Assembly: GCA_016234485.1 (NCBI GenBank)
Contig: JACRBL010000010.1
Location: forward strand, 1 to 64,000
Source of the DNA: Chloroflexota bacterium
GTDB lineage: Bacteria; Chloroflexota; Anaerolineae; Anaerolineales; Villigracilaceae
Reading direction: 5' to 3'
DNA length: 64,000 nt
Shown here: positions 47,703 to 56,188 of the stretch, in pieces
Layout of the letters: each line of letters opens with the position of its first letter
Position numbering within the stretch: the first letter of the stretch is position 1
The notes under the pieces: generated by a model
What the model saw: only the letters and a program-made list of their open reading frames with translations
The model's database searches: none
Told to the model about the DNA's origin: nothing
Made by a program: the position numbers and the translations under genes

Positions 47703-48805
47703 GATTTTGCCTCCTTGGCCATTTCGGCCAATTGTTCCGCAATAGCGCGCGCCGCCTGCGGACGAGCCAGGGCGCTCGCGCGGGCGCGCATCTGTGCGAG
47801 TTGGTCGGGGTCTTTAAAAAGTTTTTGCACGGATTCCAATAATTTCTCTTTCAAGGTTTCGTCCTCCAGCAAAATCGCCGCGCCGCGCTTCACGAGATGA
47901 TCGGCGTTCACTTTTTGATAACGCCACGCATGCGGATACGGGACGAGGATGGCGGGCAAACCCAACAGCGGATATTCGCCCACCGACGACGCGCCCGCTC
48001 GCGACAAGACGAGATCCGCCGACCGCAACGCCGCGCCCATCTCCTCGTGCAGATAGGAATAGGCGTGATAATCGCGGCGGTTCATTCCCGACGTTTGGCG
48101 GGCCGCGGCCTCGACGACCGGCCAATCCAACTCGCCGCTGATGTGGATCACCTGCGCCATCTCCAGCAGGGACGGAAGATGATGCAAAACCGCCTGGTTG
48201 ATCGAACGCGCCCCGCGGCTTCCGCCCGTCACCAGCAGGACGGGTTTTTCATCGTGTAAATTAAAGACCGCGCGCGCCGCGGCGCGATCCCACTTCGTCA
48301 ATTCCTTGCGGACGGGGTAGCCCGTCTCGATCACGCGGGCGCGGGCCGGGAAGTAATTCCGCGACTCCGCCGCCGTGACCGCGATCCGATCGGCGAAACG
48401 GGCGATGGTTTTCAGCGCCAGTGCAGGCTCGATATCGGGCACATACAACAAGGCGGGAACGCTCATCCCAGCCAGCGCCATCGGAGCGGCGATGTAACCG
48501 CCCGTGAAGAACAACGCGTCGGGACGGAACTCTTTCAGGATCTTGCGCGAGGCGAAATAGCCGCGCGCCAATTTGCCGAGATTGCGCGGTAAAGCGCGCA
48601 GGCCAACGCCATGCACGCCTGCGGCGGGAACGGACTGGTAGGGGATTCCCATGCGCTTCACGAGAGTCTCCTCCATGCCGCCCTCGCCGCCCACCCACAG
48701 CAGTTCCAGGTTCGAGGTTGCAAATTCACTTTGCAACTGTTCGAGAACGGACAGGGCGGGATACACTCCGCCGCCCGTTCCGCCCGCGCAGGTCAAAATT
48801 CGCAC
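47699..48805 (-). CDS. murG: UDP-GlcNAc:lipid I N-acetylglucosaminyltransferase MurG
   Basis: The membrane-associated GT28 enzyme makes lipid II (368 residues). GTG 48805 is chosen because GGAGG lies seven bases upstream (48813-48817) and the next residues RILTCAGGTGGGVYPALSV start exactly where MurG proteins start. Motifs include FFTGGYIAAPMALAG, VTGGSRGARSINQ and SRAGASSVGEYPLLGLPAILVPYPHAW. The first loop reads GGTGGG where nearly all MurG have GGTGGH, so the conserved His is absent. It overlaps ftsW by 80 bases. Confidence 0.93.
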   Translation of the reverse strand: MRILTCAGGTGGGVYPALSVLEQLQSEFATSNLELLWVGGEGGMEETLVKRMGIPYQSVPAAGVHGVGLRALPRNLGKLARGYFASRKILKEFRPDALFFTGGYIAAPMALAGMSVPALLYVPDIEPALALKTIARFADRIAVTAAESRNYFPARARVIETGYPVRKELTKWDRAAARAVFNLHDEKPVLLVTGGSRGARSINQAVLHHLPSLLEMAQVIHISGELDWPVVEAAARQTSGMNRRDYHAYSYLHEEMGAALRSADLVLSRAGASSVGEYPLLGLPAILVPYPHAWRYQKVNADHLVKRGAAILLEDETLKEKLLESVQKLFKDPDQLAQMRARASALARPQAARAIAEQLAEMAKEAKS

Positions 48806-49976
48806 CGAAGGACCTCCATTCGTCTTCCACATGAGTCGTCGCGCCGCGCTGACGCGAGACATTCATCACGATCCCAATCGCGGCCAGCATGGTGACCAGG
48901 TTCGAGCCGCCCGCGCTCACAAACGGCAGGGCGTTGCCCGCGAAGGGCATCAAACCAACCATCACGGCCATGTTGATCAAAGCCTCCACGCCGATCCACA
49001 AAACCAGGCCAGCGGAAAGCAGCGTGCCAAGCATATCAGGCGCGCGGCGGGCAATCACCAACCCGCGCCAGATGAGCAGGCCATAAAAACCCATCAAAAA
49101 GATCGAGCCGACCAAACCAAGTTCCTCCACCACGATGGCGAAGATACTGTCCGTCGGCGGGACGGGGAGGCCCGTAAATTTGCTGAGCGATTGTCCCAGC
49201 CCGCGGCCAAACACGCCGCCGCCCACGATGGCCTCGAACGAGCGCAAGACGTGATACGAAGCCTGCGTCGGGTCCTTGAGGCCGAGGATGAAATCGGCGA
49301 TGCGCTTCTGGCCCGTCTCGCTCACCTGCACCACCAGCCAGCCAACGACCAGCGTGACGATGAGCATGATCGAAATTTGTTTCAAATCGCCGCCCGCCAA
49401 AAAGAACAGCAGGCCGCCCATAATCAGCACTGTGCCAGCCGCGCTCAAATCGGGTTGCAAAAAGATCAAGCCGCCAAAAATACCCAGGATAATGCTCAAC
49501 GGCAAAAAGCCGAGACTGAACACGTGCAGGCTGGCGCGCTTGGCATACAGCCATACCGCCAGGTAAATGATGCTCACCAGTTTCGCCAACTCGGAGGGTT
49601 GCACCGACCCCGACAAGATGGCGCGCTTCGCGCCGAAGCGAATCTCATTCGTCAGCAACACGCCGACCAGCATGATGATCGTGACCAACGTGATTGGCAC
49701 GACCAGTTTGCTCCAGTAGTGATAATCAAAACGCGAAAGCGCGTAGGCCCCCACGATGCCCAGTCCCAGCCAGATGATCTGGCGGCTGAACATGTAGGTC
49801 GGTTTCTCGCCCAGCATCTCCAGCGAAAAATCCCAGGATGCCGAAAACAGCACGATCAAGCCGAACACCAGCAGGCCAATCAGCGCGAGCAGGAAAGGCA
49901 CATCCACGCGGCGCACGGCCTCGGGATGATTCTCCACGGTATGGACAGGCGACTCTACGAAAGTTCCGATACCCAT
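48726..49976 (-). CDS. ftsW: Peptidoglycan glycosyltransferase FtsW (SEDS)
   Basis: The ten-helix SEDS polymerase acts at the septum with FtsI (416 residues). It has VLFSASWDFSL, SGSVQPSELAKL, FLQPDLSAAGTVLI, the catalytic-loop VPPTDSIFAIVVEELGLVGS (Asp present) and GNALPFVSAGGSNLVTMLAA. A basic cytoplasmic tail of about 45 residues (RGRNGRRSVSRPVRSRTVAK) follows and is the part that overlaps murG. Its start overlaps the murD end by 22 bases. Confidence 0.95.
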   Translation of the reverse strand: MGIGTFVESPVHTVENHPEAVRRVDVPFLLALIGLLVFGLIVLFSASWDFSLEMLGEKPTYMFSRQIIWLGLGIVGAYALSRFDYHYWSKLVVPITLVTIIMLVGVLLTNEIRFGAKRAILSGSVQPSELAKLVSIIYLAVWLYAKRASLHVFSLGFLPLSIILGIFGGLIFLQPDLSAAGTVLIMGGLLFFLAGGDLKQISIMLIVTLVVGWLVVQVSETGQKRIADFILGLKDPTQASYHVLRSFEAIVGGGVFGRGLGQSLSKFTGLPVPPTDSIFAIVVEELGLVGSIFLMGFYGLLIWRGLVIARRAPDMLGTLLSAGLVLWIGVEALINMAVMVGLMPFAGNALPFVSAGGSNLVTMLAAIGIVMNVSRQRGATTHVEDEWRSFGANFDLRGRNGRRSVSRPVRSRTVAK

Positions 49977-51355
49977 TTCTTAAACCTTTCTCCGCGTTCA
50001 GCAAAATCAATAAACTCATCAAAACTCGTGCCGCCCGGCGAAAGCAGGACGACGCTCCCAGCGCTCGCGACCAGCGCGGCCGCGTCCACCGCCTCGCGCA
50101 ATCCCCTGCATTTGACCTGCGTGCGCGTCACCCCCGACGTTGGGCCGAACGCGGCCTCGATCAGCCCCGCGGCCTCCCCAAACAGGACGACATGCTCCAC
50201 GCGCCGGTGGACGAGGTCCGCCAGGTCGCCCCAGGGTAGGTTCTTGTCGCGTCCGCCCAGCAGGAGGACGATCGGCTCGTCAAACGAGCGGATGGCGGCC
50301 ATCGCCCGCTCGGGCGCGGTGGCGATGGAATCGTTATACCAGCGGGCGCCGTTCCACTCGCGGACGAGTTCCAGCCTGTGCGGCACGCCGCGAAATTCCT
50401 CCGCCGCCGTCAGCATCGCGTCGAGCGGAAAGTCCGCCGCGTGGCCGATGGCAAAGGCCGCCAACACGTTGCTCACGTTGTGATCGCCGCGCAGTTGAAT
50501 TTTTTCGCGCAACAACAACGGGGTGTAGGCAAAGCCGTCTCGAAGCGAGAGCAGGCCATCGTCCAGATAAGAGCCGTCGAGTCCCTCCGCGAGAGGCGAG
50601 AGGCTGAATCCGTAAAGTTTTCCACACACGCGGTCGCGCAGTCCCCAACTGCCCGCGTCATCGTAACTGAGAATAGCCGCGCTGTTTTCCGCCTGGAAAT
50701 CCAGCAGGCGCTCCTTGGCGGCTGTGTAAGCCTCCATCGTGCCGTGACGATCCAAATGATTCGGCGTCACATTGAGGATGGCCGCCACGTCGGTGGAGAT
50801 GGTCATCTGCTCAAGTTGGAAACTGGAGATTTCCAAAATCGCAAGATCGTCGGGAGTCATTTCGTCAACATAATTGATCAAAGGATCGCCGATATTTCCA
50901 CCAACGAATACGCGCGGACTGCCTTTTGCATTCCGCATTCCGCCTTCCGCAAACGCCAACTTCGCCATCTCACCCACCAGCGTCGTCGTGGTCGTCTTGC
51001 CCGCTGAGCCAGTGATGCCGATGGTCTTGCAAGGCGCGGCCTCGAGGAAGATTTGCGTGTCATTCGAGAGCGGGATGCCGCGCTTCAACGCTTCGGCCAC
51101 GATGGGCAGCGTGAGCGGCACGCCGCCCGATGGGCAGACCAAATCCACGCGGTCGAGCAATTCGAGCGGATGCGCGCCGAGGACCCATTCCACGTCCACG
51201 TCGCTCAGCGCGGCCTGGGTGGCGCGCATATCGTCCAGTGGACGCAGGTCGTTCACGGTCACGCGCGCGCCATGACGCGCCAACCAGCGCGCCAGGGCTT
51301 GTCCCTGCCGCGCTGCGCCGAGAATGAGGATGCGTTTGTTGGTCAAATCAGTCAT
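49955..51355 (-). CDS. murD: UDP-N-acetylmuramoylalanine--D-glutamate ligase
   Basis: The Mur ligase adds D-Glu (466 residues). The N-terminal Rossmann has ILILGAARQGQALARWLARH, the P-loop IGITGSAGKTTTTTLVGEMA, then LEISSFQLEQM, LNVTPNHLDRHGTM and the C-terminal LLLGGRDKNLPWGDLA and LLSPGGTSFDEFIDFAERG. The loop after the P-loop contains the odd EGGMRNAKGS, encoded by a CATTCCGCATTCCGCC repeat (50923-50951). Confidence 0.95.
   Translation of the reverse strand: MTDLTNKRILILGAARQGQALARWLARHGARVTVNDLRPLDDMRATQAALSDVDVEWVLGAHPLELLDRVDLVCPSGGVPLTLPIVAEALKRGIPLSNDTQIFLEAAPCKTIGITGSAGKTTTTTLVGEMAKLAFAEGGMRNAKGSPRVFVGGNIGDPLINYVDEMTPDDLAILEISSFQLEQMTISTDVAAILNVTPNHLDRHGTMEAYTAAKERLLDFQAENSAAILSYDDAGSWGLRDRVCGKLYGFSLSPLAEGLDGSYLDDGLLSLRDGFAYTPLLLREKIQLRGDHNVSNVLAAFAIGHAADFPLDAMLTAAEEFRGVPHRLELVREWNGARWYNDSIATAPERAMAAIRSFDEPIVLLLGGRDKNLPWGDLADLVHRRVEHVVLFGEAAGLIEAAFGPTSGVTRTQVKCRGLREAVDAAALVASAGSVVLLSPGGTSFDEFIDFAERGERFKKWVSELS
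50923..50951. repeat. GCATTCCGCATTCCGCC repeat inside murD
   Basis: TTTTGCATTCCGCATTCCGC followed by CTTCCGCAA is read on the minus strand as FAEGGMRNAK, in the loop after the P-loop helix, before VFVGGNIGDP. Confidence 0.5.
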
Positions 51356-51541
51356 CAGTTTTCAGTGATCAGTGATCAGTGATCAGTAATCAGTTTTTAG
51401 TTTTCAGTACCGCAAGATTTATCTTGCGAGTCAAGTGTGCGAGCCGTCAGCAGTCCAACTGCTGACGAAACCCTAAAAATACGCAACACGCAATACGCAA
51501 TACGCAATACGCGACTACGTAACCACGCAACTACCAAACCA
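51356..51541. repeat. Mosaic of four repeat families between murD and mraY
   Basis: In order it holds GTGATCAGTGATCAGTGATC tandems (about 51366-51392), a CGCAAGATTTATCTTGCG hairpin, the CAGCAGTCCAACTGCTG hairpin (about 51449-51466), TACGCAATACGCAATACG tandems (51480-51514), and an ACTACGTAACCACGCAACTACC run. No gene or clear promoter was seen in it. Confidence 0.8.
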
Positions 51542-52534
51542 TCACACCAACGCCAACCCGACTCCCACCATCGCGGCCAGAAGTCCGATCAGCCAAAATC
51601 GTTGCACCACCTGAGTCTCGCTCCAGCCGAGCAATTCAAAGTGCAGGTGGATGGGAGCCATCTTGAAAAAGCGCCTGCCTTTCGTGGCACGGAAATATAA
51701 AATTTGAATGACCACACTTACCATCTCGCTGACGGGGATGATGGCGATGACGGGCAACACCGCCCACTGTCCCGTCATCAACGCGATCACGGTGAGAGTG
51801 GCGCCGAGGGCCTGTGAGCCTGTGTCGCCCATAATCAACTGAGCGGGGTGGACGTTGAACCACAAATAGCCAAACAGCGCGCCGACCATGAGGAAGCAAA
51901 AACGCGCCACGTAGGTTTGTCCCTGCATGAGAGCGATGCCGCCATACGCCACGAACGCAGTCGCGGCGATGAGTCCCGCCAACCCGTCCAGTCCGTCCGT
52001 GAAGTTGACCGCGTTCGACATCGCCACAATGATGAAGGCCGCGATCGGGATGTACCACATACCGAGTTCGATTGGGACGGGATACCCAGGCAGATACAGG
52101 TCGGGCGCCTGCAACAAATCTTGCAAGGCCCAGGCCACGCCCAGCGCCAGCGCCACTTGAATGAGGAACTTCGTGCGCGAGCGCATCCCTTCGCCCTTGC
52201 GCGGGCCGCGGATGCCCTCCCAATCGTCCACCGCGCCCATGACGGCAAAGACGATCATCGTGATCACGGGCAGAAAAATGGAACGTCCGATTCCTTCCAC
52301 GCCCGCCAGGCTGGACGCGTTCAGCAAAATAGTGAGCAGGATCACGGGCGCAATAAACATCACGCCGCCCATCGTGGGCGTGCCCATCTTCACCTGATGA
52401 TGACCCGGCTCCTCCACGCGGATGATCTTGCCGACCTTGAAGTGTCGCAAAATACGCAAGAGCGGCCCGCCCCAAATGACCGTCATCATAAAAGCCAGCA
52501 CAGCCAGGCTGAGCGAGAGCGGCATCTGATTCAT
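51542..52534 (-). CDS. mraY: Phospho-N-acetylmuramoyl-pentapeptide transferase
   Basis: The ten-helix enzyme makes lipid I from UDP-MurNAc-pentapeptide (330 residues). It has KMGTPTMGGVMFI, the Asp pair in VMGAVDDWEG, NAVNFTDGLDGLAG, LIMGDTGSQALGA and the triple-His MAPIHLHFELLGWSE. Its start overlaps the end of murF by four bases. Confidence 0.96.
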   Translation of the reverse strand: MNQMPLSLSLAVLAFMMTVIWGGPLLRILRHFKVGKIIRVEEPGHHQVKMGTPTMGGVMFIAPVILLTILLNASSLAGVEGIGRSIFLPVITMIVFAVMGAVDDWEGIRGPRKGEGMRSRTKFLIQVALALGVAWALQDLLQAPDLYLPGYPVPIELGMWYIPIAAFIIVAMSNAVNFTDGLDGLAGLIAATAFVAYGGIALMQGQTYVARFCFLMVGALFGYLWFNVHPAQLIMGDTGSQALGATLTVIALMTGQWAVLPVIAIIPVSEMVSVVIQILYFRATKGRRFFKMAPIHLHFELLGWSETQVVQRFWLIGLLAAMVGVGLALV

Positions 52535-53949
52535 GAAGCCACCTCCAGCGCGGCCACGATGCGATCCATGCGAAGTCCGTGCGAGCCTTTGATGAGAGCC
52601 GCGTCGTCCGCGGAAAGATTCTTCTCCAGCCAGGCGACGACAGGTTCGATCTCGTCAAATTCGTGGACGTTCCCCCGCTCCATGCCGGACCTTTGGGCGG
52701 CCTTGGCGATGAGATGTCCGCGCGGCCCGAGCGTGAGCAACACATCCGCCACGCGCGCCGCGCGCAGGCCGACCATTTCGTGTCCCTGTTTTTCGTAGGG
52801 ACCGAGTTCGAGCATATCGCCCAACACGGCTACCTTGCGGCCTTCCAACTCGTCCAGCAAATTCAACGCGGCCAGCATGGACTCGGGCGAGGCGTTGTAC
52901 GTGTCATCGAGCAGGAGCGCGCCCGTCTTACTGCGGACAGCCACGAGGCGCAACTGGGTGTGTCCCTGATGCAGGCCTTCAAAAATCTCCTGCCAGGAGA
53001 GTCCTTCCACCAACCCCGCCGCGGCCGCGCGCAGCGCGGTGTGGACGGAGTGCCGTCCGATCAGCGGAATGTGCGCGTGCAATGTCTCATTTTGGTAATG
53101 CAAACGGAAGCGGATGCCGTCCAGCCCGAGGCCTTGAATTTCATCGGCCCACAAGTCGGCTTCGGAGGAGAGGCCGTAGAAGAAGACGCGGGCGCGGGTC
53201 TTCTCTTCCATTTTCCGCACCCAGGGATCATCGAAGTTAAGGATGGCTGTCCCATCGGCGGGCAGGGCTTGCGGCAATTCCGACTTGCCGAGGAAGATGG
53301 CTTCCTGCGAACCCGCGCGCTCCGCGTGGACGGTTCCAACGTTCGTCACGATTCCAACCACAGGCAGGGCGATGTCGCATAAAAAGGAAATCTCGCCCGG
53401 CACGTAAAATCCCATTTCCAAGACGGCGCGTTCGTAGCCGGCGCCCAATCGCAAAATGGAAAGCGGCAGGCCGATCTCGTTGTTCAGGTTGCCCGGGCTT
53501 TTCAACGTGCGATAGCGCATACCCAGCACCTCGGCCACCATTTCCTTCGTGGACGATTTTCCGACACTGCCGGTGATGCCGATCACGCGCAGGTCCAGTT
53601 TGCGGCGCCAGAAGCGGGCGATCTGTTGCAGGGCCGTGACGGTGTTGTCCACGCGCAGGCAGAGGGGAGGGTGAAGATCCAACGCGTCGGCAGAGTCAGC
53701 GCTCAAGCCGCCGCGCAGGTCGAAGGTCCGAAATGAAGCGTCTACGTCCCGTTGAATCAGCGCGTAGGACGCGCCGCGCTGGAAGGCCGCGTCCACGTAG
53801 TTGTGTCCGTCCGCATTTTCGCCGGGGATCGCGACGAAGACCGCACCGGGGATCACCTGGCGCGAATCAACAGCCGCCTCGGTGATGACGTGTTGCGCGT
53901 CGGGGCGGGTGTTCGTGAGGGCTTCGAGGGCGTCGGCCAGGGTAAGCAT
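52531..53949 (-). CDS. murF: UDP-MurNAc-tripeptide--D-alanyl-D-alanine ligase
   Basis: The Mur ligase adds D-Ala-D-Ala (472 residues from ATG 53949, MLTLADALEALTN). It has ITGSVGKSSTKEMVAEVL (P-loop with the TKE typical of MurF), GIVTNVGTVHAERAGS, and the C-terminal LLLDDTYNASPESMLAALNL, which is diagnostic for MurF rather than MurE. The start lies two bases after the ftsI stop without its own RBS, so coupling is likely. Frame upstream of 53949 overlaps ftsI and is not translated. Confidence 0.95.
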   Translation of the reverse strand: MLTLADALEALTNTRPDAQHVITEAAVDSRQVIPGAVFVAIPGENADGHNYVDAAFQRGASYALIQRDVDASFRTFDLRGGLSADSADALDLHPPLCLRVDNTVTALQQIARFWRRKLDLRVIGITGSVGKSSTKEMVAEVLGMRYRTLKSPGNLNNEIGLPLSILRLGAGYERAVLEMGFYVPGEISFLCDIALPVVGIVTNVGTVHAERAGSQEAIFLGKSELPQALPADGTAILNFDDPWVRKMEEKTRARVFFYGLSSEADLWADEIQGLGLDGIRFRLHYQNETLHAHIPLIGRHSVHTALRAAAAGLVEGLSWQEIFEGLHQGHTQLRLVAVRSKTGALLLDDTYNASPESMLAALNLLDELEGRKVAVLGDMLELGPYEKQGHEMVGLRAARVADVLLTLGPRGHLIAKAAQRSGMERGNVHEFDEIEPVVAWLEKNLSADDAALIKGSHGLRMDRIVAALEVAS

Positions 53950-53951
53950 GG

Positions 53952-55715
53952 TTATGGTTGGGCGGCTTGTTGGCGAATCGAATCGGGCGGGATGTTGAGC
54001 AGGATGACGGTCTGCTGCGCCACGTCCGAGAAGAGCGGCGCGGCGGTGTCGTTGGCCCAAATGGAAACGCTGGGGCGGTTGAGCCAGACGTAAATCATAA
54101 ATTGTGGGTCGTCCACCGGCCCCCAGCCGATGAACGAAACGTTGGTTTGACTGCTGTCGTAATATCCATTCACAGGAATTTCGGCGGTGCCGGTCTTGCC
54201 AGCTACGCGATAGCCAGGAACGAGCGCGAGCGAGGCTTCATTCTCAAGCGAGATGGCGAGCATCTGGCTGAGGGTGTAGGCCGTCTCCATGCGGATGGGC
54301 ATGCCGGCCGGTTCCATGTTGATATTGATCTGGCGGCCTTCGCTCACCATACCATACAATACATGCGGCGTGACCATGTACCCGCCGTTGGCTATTGCCG
54401 AAGCGGCCATCATCATCTGTATCGGACTGACCGCCACACCCTGACCGAACGCGTTCGTGCCGAGGTCCACGGGATACCAATCCGCGTCGCCCGGGACCTT
54501 GAGGCGGCCCGGCGCTTCCCCTGCCAAATCCACCCCGGTGGGACGTCCGATGCCGAAGCGGTTCATGTAATCGTAGAAGGTTTCCTTGCCCAGCGTGGTG
54601 GAAATCCACGCGTGGCAAACGTTGAGCGAATGTTGCAGGCAACCGATCATATCCTGCGGCCCCCACGGACGGCGATCCCAGTTTTGGATGAGAACGTCGC
54701 CCACGATGATGGAGCCGCTATCGTAAAAGGGCGTGTTCGGCGTGATGATGCCCGTATCCAAACCCGCGGCCATCGTCAGCACCTTGAAGACCGAGCCGGG
54801 TTCGTATTGCATCGAGATGGCGGGATTGAACTCGTAGGATTGATCGAAGGAATCGCCGTACGTCCAAAATTCGTTCAGATTAAGGCGCGGGGTGGTGGCC
54901 ATCGCCATGATCTCGCCGTTGCGCGGATTCATCACGATGATCGTGCCGTTCTGCGCGCCGTAATCGGTCATGGCCTGGTCGAGCAGACCTTCCACCGCGG
55001 CTTGCAGGTCGCGGTCAATGGTCAGGATGAGCGAGGTCCCGTTGGGCACGTACGGAATTTCCGCGGCGCGGTTCGGGTCTTGCGGAACCCAGGCCTCCAC
55101 GGGCGTTCCCGCCAGCAGGTCGTTGTATTTTTCTTCCACGCCAAAGTTGCCGCGCTGATTGCGATTGAAAAAGCCGATGATGTTCGCGGCCAGCGCGTTC
55201 TCGGGATAACTGCGTTGCAGGGTGGGATGGAACTCCAAACCCGAGAGCGGCGAAGGACGGAACTCCGCGGCCGATGTTTTGGCGGTCTGCTCCGCGGCAT
55301 CCTTCAACGACGCGATCTTTTCCCCGTCCACAAAATTCGCGATGGGGACGAAGACCAGACCGTACGGGTTGAGCAGTTTGTCATAGGTTTCCTGATAATC
55401 AAGGCCCAAATGTCCGCTGATGTCGCGCGCCAAGGTGTCCACACTTACCACGTCAGGCATGTTCACGCCCACAGTGTACACCGTCTCGTTGCCCGCCAGC
55501 AGGTGACCGTGGCGGTCATAGATCTCGCCGCGCTCCGGGTAAAACGTGCGCTTGACCATCGCGAAGTTATCCGACTGATCGCGGAAGTCCGCGGCCTCGG
55601 GGCTGACCTGAATGCGGATCATCTGCGCCAGGATCGTTAAAGCAAAAAAGGGTAGTAGCGCCGCTACAACCAATGAACGCCAACCATATTCCCTTCGCAT
55701 CGAAAATTCTTTCAT
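53952..55715 (-). CDS. ftsI: Septal transpeptidase, class B penicillin-binding protein FtsI
   Basis: The class B PBP has one N-terminal helix, a dimerisation/pedestal domain and a transpeptidase domain (587 residues). The active-site motifs are YEPGSVFKVLTM (SxxK, as SVFK), LQHSLNVCH (SxN) and VAGKTGTAEIPVN (KTG). ATG 55715 (MKEFSMRREYGW) overlaps the ftsL-like stop as ATGA. It cross-links septal peptidoglycan made by FtsW. No PASTA domain is present. Confidence 0.94.
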   Translation of the reverse strand: MKEFSMRREYGWRSLVVAALLPFFALTILAQMIRIQVSPEAADFRDQSDNFAMVKRTFYPERGEIYDRHGHLLAGNETVYTVGVNMPDVVSVDTLARDISGHLGLDYQETYDKLLNPYGLVFVPIANFVDGEKIASLKDAAEQTAKTSAAEFRPSPLSGLEFHPTLQRSYPENALAANIIGFFNRNQRGNFGVEEKYNDLLAGTPVEAWVPQDPNRAAEIPYVPNGTSLILTIDRDLQAAVEGLLDQAMTDYGAQNGTIIVMNPRNGEIMAMATTPRLNLNEFWTYGDSFDQSYEFNPAISMQYEPGSVFKVLTMAAGLDTGIITPNTPFYDSGSIIVGDVLIQNWDRRPWGPQDMIGCLQHSLNVCHAWISTTLGKETFYDYMNRFGIGRPTGVDLAGEAPGRLKVPGDADWYPVDLGTNAFGQGVAVSPIQMMMAASAIANGGYMVTPHVLYGMVSEGRQININMEPAGMPIRMETAYTLSQMLAISLENEASLALVPGYRVAGKTGTAEIPVNGYYDSSQTNVSFIGWGPVDDPQFMIYVWLNRPSVSIWANDTAAPLFSDVAQQTVILLNIPPDSIRQQAAQP

Positions 55716-56188
55716 GGCACAGTGTTTGCCGCGAGGCCCGCGGCAGGCGTGGAAAGATAATCGGCGATCCAATCCAAAAGAGACTGGGTGTATTCAGGCG
55801 GCGTCACCGTCACGCTCACGGGCGGGTTCACTGCCGCCAGGTTTACGCCGCTGGCGTGTGAGTATCCACGCACGATCACATAATGAATCTCGCCCTGCTC
55901 CGAAGGGCGATACCCCAACGCTCGCGCCCGCGCGTCCATGTTGCTTTTCGACAACAGCGTCGCAAGGCGGGTCTGCAGATCGGCGTTGGCGTGTTGCACT
56001 TCGATGGTATCGGCTTGGAGGTATTGAATCTCGCGTCCCAAGATCGCGGCCTGCGCGGTCACGTCCAAATACAGCGCGGAGATCATCGCCAAAATCAGCG
56101 CGCCAACCAAAAACGCGCCCGTCCACTGACGCTGAATGCGCCACGGGGCTTGACGGTAGGCATGAGTTAGATGAAGGACGTTGATCAT
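55712..56188 (-). CDS. ftsL: FtsL-like division protein
   Basis: The 158-residue bitopic protein has a short cytoplasmic part, one helix (AFLVGALILAMISALYLDV), a coiled coil (ILGREIQYLQADTIEVQHAN) and a Pro/Thr-rich tail that is longer than usual. Position between rsmH and ftsI and the architecture are those of FtsL; sequence conservation in this family is very low, so the symbol rests mainly on context. Its start overlaps rsmH by four bases. Confidence 0.78.
   Translation of the reverse strand: MINVLHLTHAYRQAPWRIQRQWTGAFLVGALILAMISALYLDVTAQAAILGREIQYLQADTIEVQHANADLQTRLATLLSKSNMDARARALGYRPSEQGEIHYVIVRGYSHASGVNLAAVNPPVSVTVTPPEYTQSLLDWIADYLSTPAAGLAANTVP

Noticed and set aside
48651..50483. 610-residue open frame on the + strand across murG, ftsW and murD
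   Set aside because: It is antisense to three well-conserved genes, has no ribosome-binding site, and reads as low-complexity His/Gln/Arg sequence.
51480..51514. TACGCAATA tandem array as a possible CRISPR
   Set aside because: Units are nine bases long and directly adjacent with no unique spacers, and no cas genes are in the window.
52531..53949. This gene as murE, or a murE/murF fusion
   Set aside because: Length is that of one ligase, and DDTYNASPESM and GKSSTKE are MurF features.
53958..55640. 560-residue open frame opposite ftsI
   Set aside because: Same pattern: GC-rich antisense image of a conserved gene with no recognisable domain.
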